Below are positions 17,318 through 25,453 of a stretch of DNA of 64,000 nucleotides, piece after piece. The DNA is from Myxococcales bacterium (lineage in GTDB: Bacteria > Myxococcota_A > Polyangia > Polyangiales > Polyangiaceae): NCBI GenBank assembly GCA_016720545.1, contig JADKKK010000012.1, positions 62,001 to 126,000 of the forward strand, given 5' to 3'. A model generated the notes under the pieces. It worked only from the letters and a program-made list of their open reading frames with translations, did no database searches and was not told where the DNA came from. Each line of letters starts with the position of its first letter. Position 1 is the stretch's first letter. Made by a program: the position numbers and the translations under genes.

Positions 17318-18495
17318 GAGGGGCCCGGCTCCGGCTCCGCGAGCAGCGCCAGCAGGGCGTCGCCGTAGCGCTCGACGCGGAAGTCGCCGAGGCCGGAGAC
17401 CGCGGCGAGGTCGCGCGTCGACACCGCCCCGCCGTCGGCGAGGGCTCGGAGCACGTGGCCCGGCAGCACGACCTGCGCGTTCACGTCACGCCGCGCCGCC
17501 TCGGCCTTGCGCCACGCGAGGAGCGCCCCCTCGCGGCGCTTGCGCGCCTTGACGTGCGCGGGCGACGGGCGCGGGGGGCTGAGGCCAGCGCGCTCCTCGG
17601 GGGTCAGCGGTGGGTGCTCCTCTCCGACGAGCTCCAGCATGCGGCGCGAGAGCGCGCGAGCCCTCCCGCGGTGGGCGCCGTCGATGCGAGCCAGCTCGCC
17701 GACGGAGCGAGGGCGCCGCTGGGCCGCCGCGACCAGCGCGTCGTTGGCGAGCACCTTGAAAGGCGGCACGTCGAGCTGCCGAGCGAGATCGTCGCGCGCC
17801 TCGAGCAGCGCGCGGAGCAGGGGAAGATCGGCCACGGGCAGGCGATCGACGCCCTTCACCCGGAGCAGCGGGGGGCGCGCGTCTTCCGCCGGCGCCTGCG
17901 CCTCCGCGAGTCTGTGGCGGGTCTCCTCCGCCAGCTCGGACGCGATGCCCTTCGCGGCCACCTCGGCGGAGAGCTTGTCCCACAGTGGAAGTAGGTGCGC
18001 GACGTCACCCGACAGGTAGCGGAGCGCGCGAGCGTCGAGGGGGCGCGCGCGCCAGTCGTGGTGCTGCAGGGTCTTGTCGTGATCCACCCCGAGCTCCGAC
18101 GCCAGCACCGCGCCGAGGCCGGTGCTCGAGCGCCCGAGGAACGCGGCCGCCAACGCCGTGTCCGCTACGCGGTGGAGCGGCGCGCCGGCGCGGCTCAACA
18201 TGCGGGCATCGAAGCCGAGATCGTGCAGCACCACCAGGGGCCCGCCGGGGCCGATGAGGTCCGCGAGGCAGGAGGGATCGGCGACGAGGGTGTCGACCAC
18301 CACGACGTCCCCTCGCGTCGAGAGCTGCACGACGCAGAGCTCGGGCTCGAACGCGAAGAGACCGTTGGACTCGACGTCGAGCGCAAGGATCGGCTCGTCG
18401 CGCAGCCGGGCGCACCACGCGCGGAGCGACGCCGTGTCTTCGGCGAGGTGCACGCGGGGCGTGACGGGAGCGTTTGGCGGCTCGGAGCTCGGCAC
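17314..18495 (-). CDS. rnd: Ribonuclease D (DEDD exonuclease with HRDC domain)
   Basis: RNase D trims the 3' ends of tRNA and other stable RNAs. The protein of about 393 residues has the three exonuclease motifs: L-A-L-D-V-E-S-N-G (D and E), L-H-D-L-G-F-D (D) and Y-L-S-G-D-V-A-H-L (Y...D). The second half has an HRDC-like helical region (V-L-A-N-D-A-L-V-A-A-A) and a second helical repeat with L-P-G-H-V-L-R-A-L. GTG 18495 is chosen because TAAGGT ends five bases upstream; the frame upstream of it is arginine-rich shadow sequence. It leads the transcript containing lpxB and the GT39 gene. Confidence 0.9.
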   Translation of the reverse strand: MPSSEPPNAPVTPRVHLAEDTASLRAWCARLRDEPILALDVESNGLFAFEPELCVVQLSTRGDVVVVDTLVADPSCLADLIGPGGPLVVLHDLGFDARMLSRAGAPLHRVADTALAAAFLGRSSTGLGAVLASELGVDHDKTLQHHDWRARPLDARALRYLSGDVAHLLPLWDKLSAEVAAKGIASELAEETRHRLAEAQAPAEDARPPLLRVKGVDRLPVADLPLLRALLEARDDLARQLDVPPFKVLANDALVAAAQRRPRSVGELARIDGAHRGRARALSRRMLELVGEEHPPLTPEERAGLSPPRPSPAHVKARKRREGALLAWRKAEAARRDVNAQVVLPGHVLRALADGGAVSTRDLAAVSGLGDFRVERYGDALLALLAEPEPGPS

Positions 18496-18500
18496 CGCGG

Positions 18501-18506
18501 ACCTTA
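18501..18506 (-). promoter_or_regulatory. -10-like TAAGGT of the rnd-lpxB-GT39 transcript
   Basis: On the minus strand TAAGGT ends five bases before GTG 18495, just beyond the end of the neighbouring matrixin gene. Confidence 0.45.
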
Positions 18507-19460
18507 GGCGCGCCTGCGCCGCGCCAGCGCGAGGCCCGCGACCGCCATGAGGAGGGACGCCGCCGCTCCGGCGCGCGGGTCGGGCGCGGTCGCGCACCCC
18601 GCGCTCTCCGGCTCGGTCTCGCAGTCGCGCTGGAGCCCTCCGTAGGGGGTCGGATCGCACGCGCCGCCGCTCGTGACCTTGCTGCCGAGGACCGGTCGGG
18701 TGCCGTCGGGTCGGTAGACCGAACAGATCCCCCGCACGTCGTCGCCGAAGAGCTCCCGCGCGCTCGAGCGACCCTTGTCGTAGGTCGCGTACATGACCGC
18801 CTGCTGCTGCTCGGAGTGGGCGATGCCGAGGAAGTGCCCGGCTTCATGCGTCACGACGCTCGTGAGGTCGTACTCGTTCGCGGTGGGCTCTCCTCCCGAC
18901 ATGGTGTGGTGGTAGGTGTTGAGCTCCATGTCGGCGCCGAAGATCTCGCCTGTCTCGGTGTTGAACTTCACCGTGGTGAGGCCGATCGTGTCGGGCGATC
19001 GCGCCGCGCCGTCTGCCGTCTTCCACTCGTTGTCGCGGAACAGGATGACGTTCACGTTGGGGCGATCGAGCGCGGTCTCGACCTTCTGACAGAGCGCCGG
19101 CCCCACGTCGCGCACGTCGATGCTCACGCGGGACGACGCGGTGGACTCGCCCGCGCAGCTCGCCCCGGTCCAGCGGGTGAACGAGCGCGCCACGACGTTG
19201 GCGACGACCTCGAACGCGAGCTTGCGCGAGACGCGGTTGTCGATGCTGTACCCCACGCACGCGTTTCGCCAAAAGAGGGGCACGCCCTCCTCGAAGCACC
19301 GCCCGGTCTCGCTCGGGTTGAACGAGGGATCGATCGACACGGTGCGCGACCGGCAGAACGCGATCGCGCTCGACGGCGCGCCAAGCAGCGTCAGCCCGAC
19401 GACGGCGGCGACCCCCGCCCGGCCCCACCCACGCACCCGCGGCGCCACGCGGCGGCTCAC
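18504..19460 (-). CDS. Secreted matrixin-type zinc metalloprotease with sorting tail
   Basis: The 318-residue product has a signal peptide (core A-A-V-V-G-L-T-L-L-G-A, cleavage near A-I-A), cysteines for disulfides, and the metzincin zinc site H-E-A-G-H-F-L-G-I-A-H-S followed by the Met-turn A-V-M-Y. It ends in a MYXO-CTERM-like tail: A-A-S-L-L-M-A-V-A-G-L-A-L followed by A-R-R-R-R-A, which in Myxococcota is thought to hold proteins at the outer surface until processed. Its GTG start overlaps the upstream stop as GTGA, so it is co-translated with the secreted protein at 19457-20125. It is probably an extracellular protease of unknown target. Confidence 0.88.
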   Translation of the reverse strand: MSRRVAPRVRGWGRAGVAAVVGLTLLGAPSSAIAFCRSRTVSIDPSFNPSETGRCFEEGVPLFWRNACVGYSIDNRVSRKLAFEVVANVVARSFTRWTGASCAGESTASSRVSIDVRDVGPALCQKVETALDRPNVNVILFRDNEWKTADGAARSPDTIGLTTVKFNTETGEIFGADMELNTYHHTMSGGEPTANEYDLTSVVTHEAGHFLGIAHSEQQQAVMYATYDKGRSSARELFGDDVRGICSVYRPDGTRPVLGSKVTSGGACDPTPYGGLQRDCETEPESAGCATAPDPRAGAAASLLMAVAGLALARRRRA

Positions 19461-20125
19461 TTGTGCAGGCGCTTCCACTGGGCCGAAATGTCGCGGGCGA
19501 CGTCCTCGAGGGAGCGGCCGTGGAGCGCGTCGACGGCCACGACGCGCGCGGCGGTCGGGGTGGGGACGGGGGTTGGGACGGCGCGCGGCGCGACCCCCGC
19601 TGGGGCCGGCGCGGTGGAAGCCACGGCCTCGACGCGTGGGACGAGCAGGCCGCAGTTGGCGTTCTTCATGACCGAGCGGCGCTTCGTCGCCGGATCGACC
19701 AGCACGGGGAACTGGCCCTGCGCGCGCGCGACCACCGAGACCGTGCCCGGCTTCGTGGCGCGCGCGAAGATGAGCGAGACCTTCCCCTGCACGAACACCG
19801 GCTCGCCGCCGACCTGCTGCCCGATGTTGCCGACCGACCCGCCGAGGGTGCGGACCCAGGTCTCGGCGCCCGTGGCGAGGTTGCCCGCGATGCCCTCCTC
19901 CACCCGGAGGTGCGTGTAGGTGACGATGCGGTTCTCTTCCCACACGCTCTGGTGCTCGAGCGCGGTGACGACAGCCACCGCGTCGGAGTCGGTGACCATG
20001 TCGTCGTAAGCGACCGCGAACGAAATCGACGCCCGCGCGGGGCGTGGCGCGCTCAGGGCGGCGACACCGAGGGCCAGCGCGAGCGAGAGTCTTAGCGCGA
20101 GGAGGGGTGCCCGAAGAGACCTCAT
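19457..20125 (-). CDS. Secreted protein of unknown function paired with the matrixin
   Basis: The 222-residue product has a signal peptide (M-R-S-L-R-A, hydrophobic core, cleavage near A-R-A) and a mature part that reads as beta-rich: I-S-F-A-V-A-Y-D-D-M-V near the start, then V-T-Y-T-H-L-R-V and V-S-L-I-F-A-R. Blocks of this type (a mention of exposure to an event, then R-V-x-E-x-I-x-G) recur in myxobacterial secreted proteins located upstream of metalloproteases, but I cannot name a function. A Pro/Ala linker precedes a C-terminal helix. ATG 20125 follows TATCGT by seven bases. Coupling to the protease suggests a shared job, such as inhibitor, chaperone or substrate. Confidence 0.6.
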   Translation of the reverse strand: MRSLRAPLLALRLSLALALGVAALSAPRPARASISFAVAYDDMVTDSDAVAVVTALEHQSVWEENRIVTYTHLRVEEGIAGNLATGAETWVRTLGGSVGNIGQQVGGEPVFVQGKVSLIFARATKPGTVSVVARAQGQFPVLVDPATKRRSVMKNANCGLLVPRVEAVASTAPAPAGVAPRAVPTPVPTPTAARVVAVDALHGRSLEDVARDISAQWKRLHK

Positions 20126-20132
20126 GCCCAGC

Positions 20133-20138
20133 ACGATA
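20133..20138 (-). promoter_or_regulatory. -10-like TATCGT of the secreted protein-matrixin pair
   Basis: TATCGT on the minus strand ends seven bases before ATG 20125 and lies in the short gap after fabH. Confidence 0.4.
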
Positions 20139-20147
20139 GCAGGGAAC

Positions 20148-21200
20148 CTACCAGCGCACGAGGGCGCAACCCCAGTGGATCCCGGCGCCGAGCGCGAGCA
20201 GCATGTTGAGCTCGCCCTTCTTCAGGTTCCCGGAGCGCGTGTTCTCGTCGATGAGGATGGGGAGGGTCCCGGCGCTCGTGTTCCCGTACCGGGCGATGTT
20301 CATCGGCATCTTCTCCGCGGGCACGCCGAGGTGTTCGCGGATATATTCGTTGATGCGCAAATTCGCCTGGTGCGCGAGGAACCAGTCGATGTCGCCGATG
20401 GCGGTGCCGGTCTCCTCGCAGAGCTGCCGGGCGGTGCGCGGCAGCTTGGTGACCGCGAACTTGAACAGCTCGCGCCCGTCCATCCGGGGGATGTAGGCCT
20501 GCTCGGCGAACATCGTCGCCTTCCAGTACGGGCGGGTACGAAACCCTCCGCCGGGCACGAAAATAGTCTCGGCGAAGCGGCCGTCGGTGTGGACCTTCAT
20601 CGCGACGAGGCCCGCGTCGCGCTCCGTGCGCCGGAAGATCAGCGCGCCCGCGCCGTCGCCGAACAGCACCGCGAGCGCACGGTGGGCGTTTGCGCGCTCC
20701 CGCGCCTCGGGGCTCACCTCGCCCTCGCGCTCGCCCGTGAGGATGTCCCAGTCCTCCCAGGGCATGAACCCCGCGTGGGCCTCGGCGCCGACGAAGAGGA
20801 TCGTGCGCGCGGCGCCGCTCTTCATGAGCCCGTCGATGAGCTGGATGCCGTAGATCATCGCCGCGCACTGCTGGCGGATGTCGAGCGCCGGGACGCCCTC
20901 GATGCCGAGCTTCGCGCCCAACAGGCCGCCGGACCCGGGGAAGATGTACTCCGGGGTCATGGTCGCGAAGAGGATGTAGTCGATCTCCTTCGCCTCGATG
21001 CCGGCCGCCTCGATCGCGCGCTTTGACGCCTCGTACGCGAGATCGCTGGCGCCCACACCTTCGCCGGCGAAGTGGCGCTGGCGGATCCCGGAGCGCTGGG
21101 CGATCCAGGCGTCGGACGTGTCCATGACGCGCGACAGGTCGTCGTTCGTGACCGGAGCGCCCGGGACGAAGTGCCCCGTCCCGATGATCTCGTACCCCAT
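20148..21200 (-). CDS. fabH: 3-oxoacyl-ACP synthase III family protein (FabH-like)
   Basis: FabH-type enzymes condense an acyl-CoA with malonyl-ACP to start fatty acid synthesis. The 350-residue protein has the triad: Cys112 in R-Q-Q-C-A-A-M, His in A-H-Q-A-N-L-R-I-N, Asn in R-Y-G-N-T-S-A-G. It is about 20 residues longer than FabH of E. coli (317), with an insertion around G-E-R-E-G-E-V-S-P-E-A-R. Such longer versions include paralogues acting in specialised lipid or polyketide routes, and no fab genes are nearby, so the housekeeping role is not certain. The ATG is preceded by TACACG six bases upstream. Confidence 0.88.
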   Translation of the reverse strand: MGYEIIGTGHFVPGAPVTNDDLSRVMDTSDAWIAQRSGIRQRHFAGEGVGASDLAYEASKRAIEAAGIEAKEIDYILFATMTPEYIFPGSGGLLGAKLGIEGVPALDIRQQCAAMIYGIQLIDGLMKSGAARTILFVGAEAHAGFMPWEDWDILTGEREGEVSPEARERANAHRALAVLFGDGAGALIFRRTERDAGLVAMKVHTDGRFAETIFVPGGGFRTRPYWKATMFAEQAYIPRMDGRELFKFAVTKLPRTARQLCEETGTAIGDIDWFLAHQANLRINEYIREHLGVPAEKMPMNIARYGNTSAGTLPILIDENTRSGNLKKGELNMLLALGAGIHWGCALVRW

Positions 21201-21251
21201 GCTCCGCGTGTAGTGAATCGTCCGCGGAAGTGGAACCTGAATCGTCGCGGG

Positions 21252-22142
21252 CTACCGCGAGAGCCCGAGCACCGTAAGGCGCTCCTCGGCGCGCCGCAGC
21301 TCGATGACGTCGCCAATGGTGACGTCGAACGACCGCTCGTGGCCGTCGAGGAAGAGCCTCGCCTGTCGCATCTTGCTGACGAGTCGGACGCCCCCGTCGG
21401 GCCCCACCAGGCCGCGCCGGTAGCGCAGGGTCTTGCCGACGGGCGTGTAGGGCTCACGCACGACGACCTGGAGTTTGCGCGACTGGAGCGGCAGCACGCG
21501 CCCGCCGGCGCTCCGCTGGGCGGCGGTCGAGCCGGCGGCCGGGCCGATCCATAGCCCGCTGGACCGCTGCTCCTCCTCGAGGTCCTCCGACCGGGTGGAC
21601 ACTTGCAGGATATAGCGCGATGTGGCCGCCGGTGACGCGTGGCAGAAGAGCGCCTCGTTCAGCACGCGCGCGGAGATGGTCTGGCCGTTCAGCGCTACGT
21701 GCATCCGGGTCAGTCGCGCGCGCGGCAGCTTCCCTTCGAGCGCGCGCCGGATGGCCCGCGCCGCGGCGCCCTTCTTCCCGACGCAGAAGAACCCGACCGA
21801 GGTCTTGGGGGCGCTGTTGATGCCGAGCACCTCGATTCCCTCACCGAGCTCGTGCGACGCGCGGAGGAGCGTCCCGTCGCCGCCCACGGTGATGACGAGG
21901 TCGGAGCGCTTCGCCTCGCGCAGGCCCCGCACATCCACGCGCCGAATGGGCACTCGGAGCCCCGAGAGGGCGGCGACCACCTCGTCGATCGTCGCCTCGT
22001 GATCGTCGTGCGAGCGGCGGAGCTTGCTGACCGAAGGATCGCCCTGCGCGAGCAGCTCGGCGATCCGTGGGTCGCTCGACTCCACGACGAAGCGCCGGTA
22101 GGTGGTCTTCTTCGTGAGCACCAGCGCGCGCGTGAAGCTCAC
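21252..22142 (-). CDS. nadK: NAD kinase
   Basis: NAD kinase phosphorylates NAD to NADP in the cytoplasm. The 296-residue protein has the signature G-G-D-G-T-L-L-R-A-S, then G-I-N-S-A-P-K-T-S-V-G-F-F (in place of the usual N-x-G-x-L-G-F-L), V-L-N-E-A-L-F-C-H and the helix-turn T-A-A-Q-R-S-A-G-G around the NAD pocket. The variant G-I-N-S-A-P block is of the type seen in a subgroup of bacterial NAD kinases. Its GTG start overlaps the stop of the Nudix gene as GTGA, so the two are probably co-translated, linking NADP formation with ADP-ribose or nucleotide clean-up. Confidence 0.88.
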   Translation of the reverse strand: MSFTRALVLTKKTTYRRFVVESSDPRIAELLAQGDPSVSKLRRSHDDHEATIDEVVAALSGLRVPIRRVDVRGLREAKRSDLVITVGGDGTLLRASHELGEGIEVLGINSAPKTSVGFFCVGKKGAAARAIRRALEGKLPRARLTRMHVALNGQTISARVLNEALFCHASPAATSRYILQVSTRSEDLEEEQRSSGLWIGPAAGSTAAQRSAGGRVLPLQSRKLQVVVREPYTPVGKTLRYRRGLVGPDGGVRLVSKMRQARLFLDGHERSFDVTIGDVIELRRAEERLTVLGLSR

Positions 22143-22771
22143 GTGGCCTCCGCGAGCCGTCGGAGCCCAAGCTCGGTCTTGCTGTCGACGAGCCCGAGCC
22201 GCGCGAGCTCGCCGAGCGCTTCGCGGAGCGGCACGGCGACGACGCCTGCGTGTCGCTCGAGGGGTGAGCCGTCCTCCTCCGGCGTGTGTTGCGCGAGCGG
22301 ATCGATGTCCGCGCGCAAGAAGTGCTGCACCTCGGCGAGCGCGCCGGGCGCGGGGACGACGGGGGGGCCCAGCGGCGAGAGATCGCCTGGGGCCAGCGAC
22401 GCGCCGATCTCTTCGAGGAGCTCGCGCGCGCCCGCCTCTTCCGCGGTCTCGCCCACTTCGATGAGGCCCGCGGGGAGCTCCCAGAGGTTCGCGAGCCCCG
22501 GATCGCGCCGCGTGAGCGGCACGCGGTGGGCCGAGCGCAGCACGACGAAGCGCTCGCCGTCTCGCTCGAAGGTGGGGATCACGACGACGGCGTCGACCGC
22601 CGCGCGCGTGACGATGTCGTAGAGGAAGCGCTCGCTCGTTGACCCGTCCGGGTAGGCGCATCGGGCGTGTACGCGCTCCAGCCCTAGAAACTCGCGCCCA
22701 CCGGGCGGCCGAGGGCCCACGTCGACGAGCTCGATCGCGGGAGGCGCGGGCAGCTTCCGGACGTGCTCCAC
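22139..22771 (-). CDS. Nudix hydrolase, ADP-ribose pyrophosphatase-like
   Basis: The 210-residue protein has a complete Nudix box, G-L-I-E-V-G-E-T-A-E-E-A followed by G-A-R-E-L-L-E-E-I-G-A, preceded by L-W-E-L-P-A as in ADP-ribose pyrophosphatases. An N-terminal strand region is followed by V-V-V-I-P-T-F-E-R-D-G-E-R-F-V-V-L. It should split ADP-ribose or a similar nucleoside diphosphate derivative with magnesium. The GTG start at 22771 follows TAGTCT by seven bases. It overlaps nadK, which fits a role in NAD metabolism. Confidence 0.88.
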   Translation of the reverse strand: MEHVRKLPAPPAIELVDVGPRPPGGREFLGLERVHARCAYPDGSTSERFLYDIVTRAAVDAVVVIPTFERDGERFVVLRSAHRVPLTRRDPGLANLWELPAGLIEVGETAEEAGARELLEEIGASLAPGDLSPLGPPVVPAPGALAEVQHFLRADIDPLAQHTPEEDGSPLERHAGVVAVPLREALGELARLGLVDSKTELGLRRLAEAT

Positions 22772-22778
22772 ACGGCGG

Positions 22779-22784
22779 AGACTA
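22779..22784 (-). promoter_or_regulatory. -10-like TAGTCT of the Nudix-nadK transcript
   Basis: TAGTCT on the minus strand ends seven bases before GTG 22771, with no Shine-Dalgarno in between. Confidence 0.5.
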
Positions 22785-22820
22785 CGACCAAGGTCAGCTT
22801 GGGCGCACGCGGAAATTGCG

Positions 22821-23351
22821 TCAGGCTGGAGGTGGCGTGGTGTGGTGCGCGCCGCGGCGTGCGGCGAGCGCGCGGTAGGCGAGCGCCAGCGCGAGGCTGA
22901 AGGCGATCTCGGCGGCGGCGAGCAGCCGGTGGTCGTAGCCGCCGGAGTAGCTCGAGGTCGCCCCGGCGTGCCCCTCGAAGAGCCGGTAGGGGAGCCCCCA
23001 CATCGCGTGGGCCATCTTCTCGACGTCCGGGTAGGTCGCCCCCGCCGCCGCCACGAGCACGATCCCGCGGTTGCCCCCGCCCAGCGCGAGCAGGAAGGCG
23101 AGGGCGAGCAGTCCGCCCACGACGGGCCGCACGAGCCACGCGTGGGGCAGCGCCCCCCACACGCTGAGGAGGTGGGGCACGAAGCCGAAGTGCGGGATGC
23201 GGTCGAGCGCGAGGTGCGAGAGGCTCGCGAGGAAGAAGGTGAGGGGACCGAGCGCCACCGTCGCGGGGACCGGGAGATGTCGCTCGCGGGGGACGCGCGC
23301 GACGCCCTCGGCGACGAGGCCTGCGGCGAGGACGTGGGTGAAGAGATCCAA
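22821..23351 (-). CDS. Small polytopic membrane protein with histidine motifs
   Basis: The 176-residue product has about four membrane segments (for example A-T-V-A-L-G-P-L-T-F-F-L-A and G-G-L-L-A-L-A-F-L-L-A-L). Conserved-looking His/Asp positions lie at F-T-H-V, L-S-H-L-A-L-D-R-I-P-H, P-D-V-E-K-M-A-H-A-M and G-Y-D-H-R-L-L, a layout like membrane-bound metal-dependent hydrolases of the YdjM/DUF457 type. That comparison is tentative. A TTG start at 23351 is the only early start before the first membrane segment. No promoter hexamer is seen near it. Confidence 0.55.
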   Translation of the reverse strand: MDLFTHVLAAGLVAEGVARVPRERHLPVPATVALGPLTFFLASLSHLALDRIPHFGFVPHLLSVWGALPHAWLVRPVVGGLLALAFLLALGGGNRGIVLVAAAGATYPDVEKMAHAMWGLPYRLFEGHAGATSSYSGGYDHRLLAAAEIAFSLALALAYRALAARRGAHHTTPPPA

Positions 23352-23510
23352 GGGGCGATCAGACCGGGCGGGCGGGGCGTGGAGCGGGCTTCCCTTCGAA
23401 TGCGAGGTGTGCGAGACCTCGCGACCGGTGATGCCCTCTCGCTACACTAGCCGGATTCCCCGGCTCCCCGTGCCCCGCTCGCCTCAACTCCACACGCCCA
23501 GGCGCGCCCT

Positions 23511-25379
23511 ATGTGCGGCTTCGTAGGCGCGGCCTTCCTGCCGCCGGGGGCGTCGTTCGACGTAGACGCCGGCCTCGCCGCCATTCGGCACCGCGGCCCG
23601 GACGACACCTCCGTCGTCCGCCGGTGGAGCACCGTGCTCGGCTTCACGCGGCTCAAGATCCTCGACCTCACCGAGGCCGGTCGTCAGCCGATGAGCTCGC
23701 CGGATGGCCGCTACACCCTCGTCTTCAACGGCGAGATCTACAACCACCACGAGCTGCGCCGCGAGCTCAGCGGCCTCGGTTATTCGTTCCGCTCGCGGAG
23801 CGACACCGAGGCCATCGTCCACGGCTACTCGGCGTGGGGGCCTCGGGTCGTCGATCGCCTCGACGGCATGTTCGCGATCGCCGTGTGGGACGACCAGGAG
23901 CGCACGCTGCTGCTGGCGCGCGACCGAGCCGGGAAGAAGCCACTGTTCTACTCGGAGGGGCCGAACGGCTTCGCCTTCGGCTCGGAGCCGAAGGCGCTCA
24001 CCGCGGCCGGCGTCCCGTTCGACATCGATCTCGACGCCCTCGTCCCGTTCTTCGCGTTCGGCCAGGCGCGCGCGCCCCACTCGATGAACCGCCACGTGCG
24101 GGAGCTGCCTCCGGCGACGACGCTCTTTCTGAAGGAGGGGGGCCGGCCGAAGCTCCGCCGCTACTGGACGCCGCCCTTCGAGAAGAAGGCGCGCGTCGGG
24201 GAGGCGGAGGCGCGCGGCCGCGTGCGCGAGCTCGTCGAGCGCGCCGTGGCCCGCCGCCTCGAAGCCGACGTGCCCGTCGGCGCGTTCCTCTCGGGCGGCG
24301 TGGACTCGAGCATCGTCGTAGCCGTCATGGCCCGCCACCTCGGCGATCCGGCCAAAGTGCGAACGTTCTCCATCGGCTTCGAGGGGGATCACGGGTTCGA
24401 CGAGACCGCGTACGCGCGCAAGGTCGCCGAGCACGTCGGCACGACGCACACCGAGTTCAAGGTGAAGCCCGCCGCCTTCGACCTCGTGGAGGCGTTGGTT
24501 CGTGCCCATGACGGGCCTTTCGGCGACTCGTCGGCCATCCCCACGAGCATCGTCAGCGGGCTCACGCGCGAGCACGCCACCGTCGCGCTCACGGGTGACG
24601 GAGGCGACGAGCTCTTCTGTGGCTACAACCGGTTTCTCGCCGTGGAGGCCCTCGAGCGCGTGCCCCGCCCCGCCCGTCGCGTCGCGGGGCTCCTCGCGCG
24701 TCGGTTGAACCGCGAGGGCACTTCGCTCGGTGCTCGCGTCGGGCGCTCGCTCGCGCGCGCAGAGCTCGACCTCCCCGAGCGCCTGCTGGCGTGGACCTCG
24801 TTCTTCCCCATGGACCTCACCCAGGTGCTCACGCCGGAGCTGCTCGCGCAGGTTGACGTAGGCACCGCCATCCAGGAGATGCGGGCTGTCGGGCGGCGCT
24901 CCGAGGGGGCGACGCCGCTCTCTCGCGTCCTCGACCTGAACTGGCACACCTACCTGTGCGACGATCTGCTCTTGAAGGCGGATCGCTCGTCAATGATGCA
25001 CTCTCTCGAGCTGCGCTCGCCCTTCCTCGACACCGAGCTCGTGGAGTACGTCGCGAAGCTCCCGGACACTTACAAGCGGCGCGGCGTCGAGCGGAAGTGG
25101 ATCCTCCGGCGCGCCTTCGCCGACCTCGTCCCCGACGAGGTGTTCACCCGAAAGAAGATGGGCTTCGGCCTCCCGCTCGGCGCGTGGTTCCGTGGTCCTC
25201 TGCGCGCGTACCTCGAAGACCAGCTGACGGGCTCGGCTGCGCTCTACAAGTACGTTCGGCGCGACTTCGTCGAGGGCCTGCTTGCGGCCCACCTTGCCGG
25301 CGGCTCCGATCATGGCCACATGCTCTGGCAGCTCCTCACGCTGCAGGTCTGGCTGCGGTCGCTGCCCAGCGAGCGCTGA
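23511..25379 (+). CDS. asnB: Asparagine synthase (glutamine-hydrolysing)
   Basis: The enzyme makes asparagine from aspartate, glutamine and ATP. The 622-residue protein starts M-C-G-F-V-G-A, with Cys2 as the glutaminase nucleophile, then R-H-R-G-P-D-D and N-G-E-I-Y-N-H; the synthetase half has L-S-G-G-V-D-S-S, T-F-S-I-G-F and L-T-G-D-G-G-D-E-L-F. The C-terminal L-K-A-D-R-S-S-M-M-H-S-L-E block is typical of AsnB. Such proteins also occur in exopolysaccharide and peptide clusters, but nothing like that is next to it, so the housekeeping role is most likely. TACACT (23443-23448) is a possible -10 with a 62-base leader. Confidence 0.95.
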   Translation: MCGFVGAAFLPPGASFDVDAGLAAIRHRGPDDTSVVRRWSTVLGFTRLKILDLTEAGRQPMSSPDGRYTLVFNGEIYNHHELRRELSGLGYSFRSRSDTEAIVHGYSAWGPRVVDRLDGMFAIAVWDDQERTLLLARDRAGKKPLFYSEGPNGFAFGSEPKALTAAGVPFDIDLDALVPFFAFGQARAPHSMNRHVRELPPATTLFLKEGGRPKLRRYWTPPFEKKARVGEAEARGRVRELVERAVARRLEADVPVGAFLSGGVDSSIVVAVMARHLGDPAKVRTFSIGFEGDHGFDETAYARKVAEHVGTTHTEFKVKPAAFDLVEALVRAHDGPFGDSSAIPTSIVSGLTREHATVALTGDGGDELFCGYNRFLAVEALERVPRPARRVAGLLARRLNREGTSLGARVGRSLARAELDLPERLLAWTSFFPMDLTQVLTPELLAQVDVGTAIQEMRAVGRRSEGATPLSRVLDLNWHTYLCDDLLLKADRSSMMHSLELRSPFLDTELVEYVAKLPDTYKRRGVERKWILRRAFADLVPDEVFTRKKMGFGLPLGAWFRGPLRAYLEDQLTGSAALYKYVRRDFVEGLLAAHLAGGSDHGHMLWQLLTLQVWLRSLPSER

Positions 25380-25436
25380 CGCCGCGGCGGGTCGCGGTGA
25401 CGGCGAGGCGACGCTTCCTCGCGGCACGAAATCGGG

Positions 25437-25442
25437 TAGGCT
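25437..25442 (+). promoter_or_regulatory. -10-like TAGGCT before the proline-rich membrane protein
   Basis: TAGGCT ends 11 bases before ATG 25454, with no Shine-Dalgarno. Confidence 0.45.
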
Positions 25443-25453
25443 CGGGATCGCGC

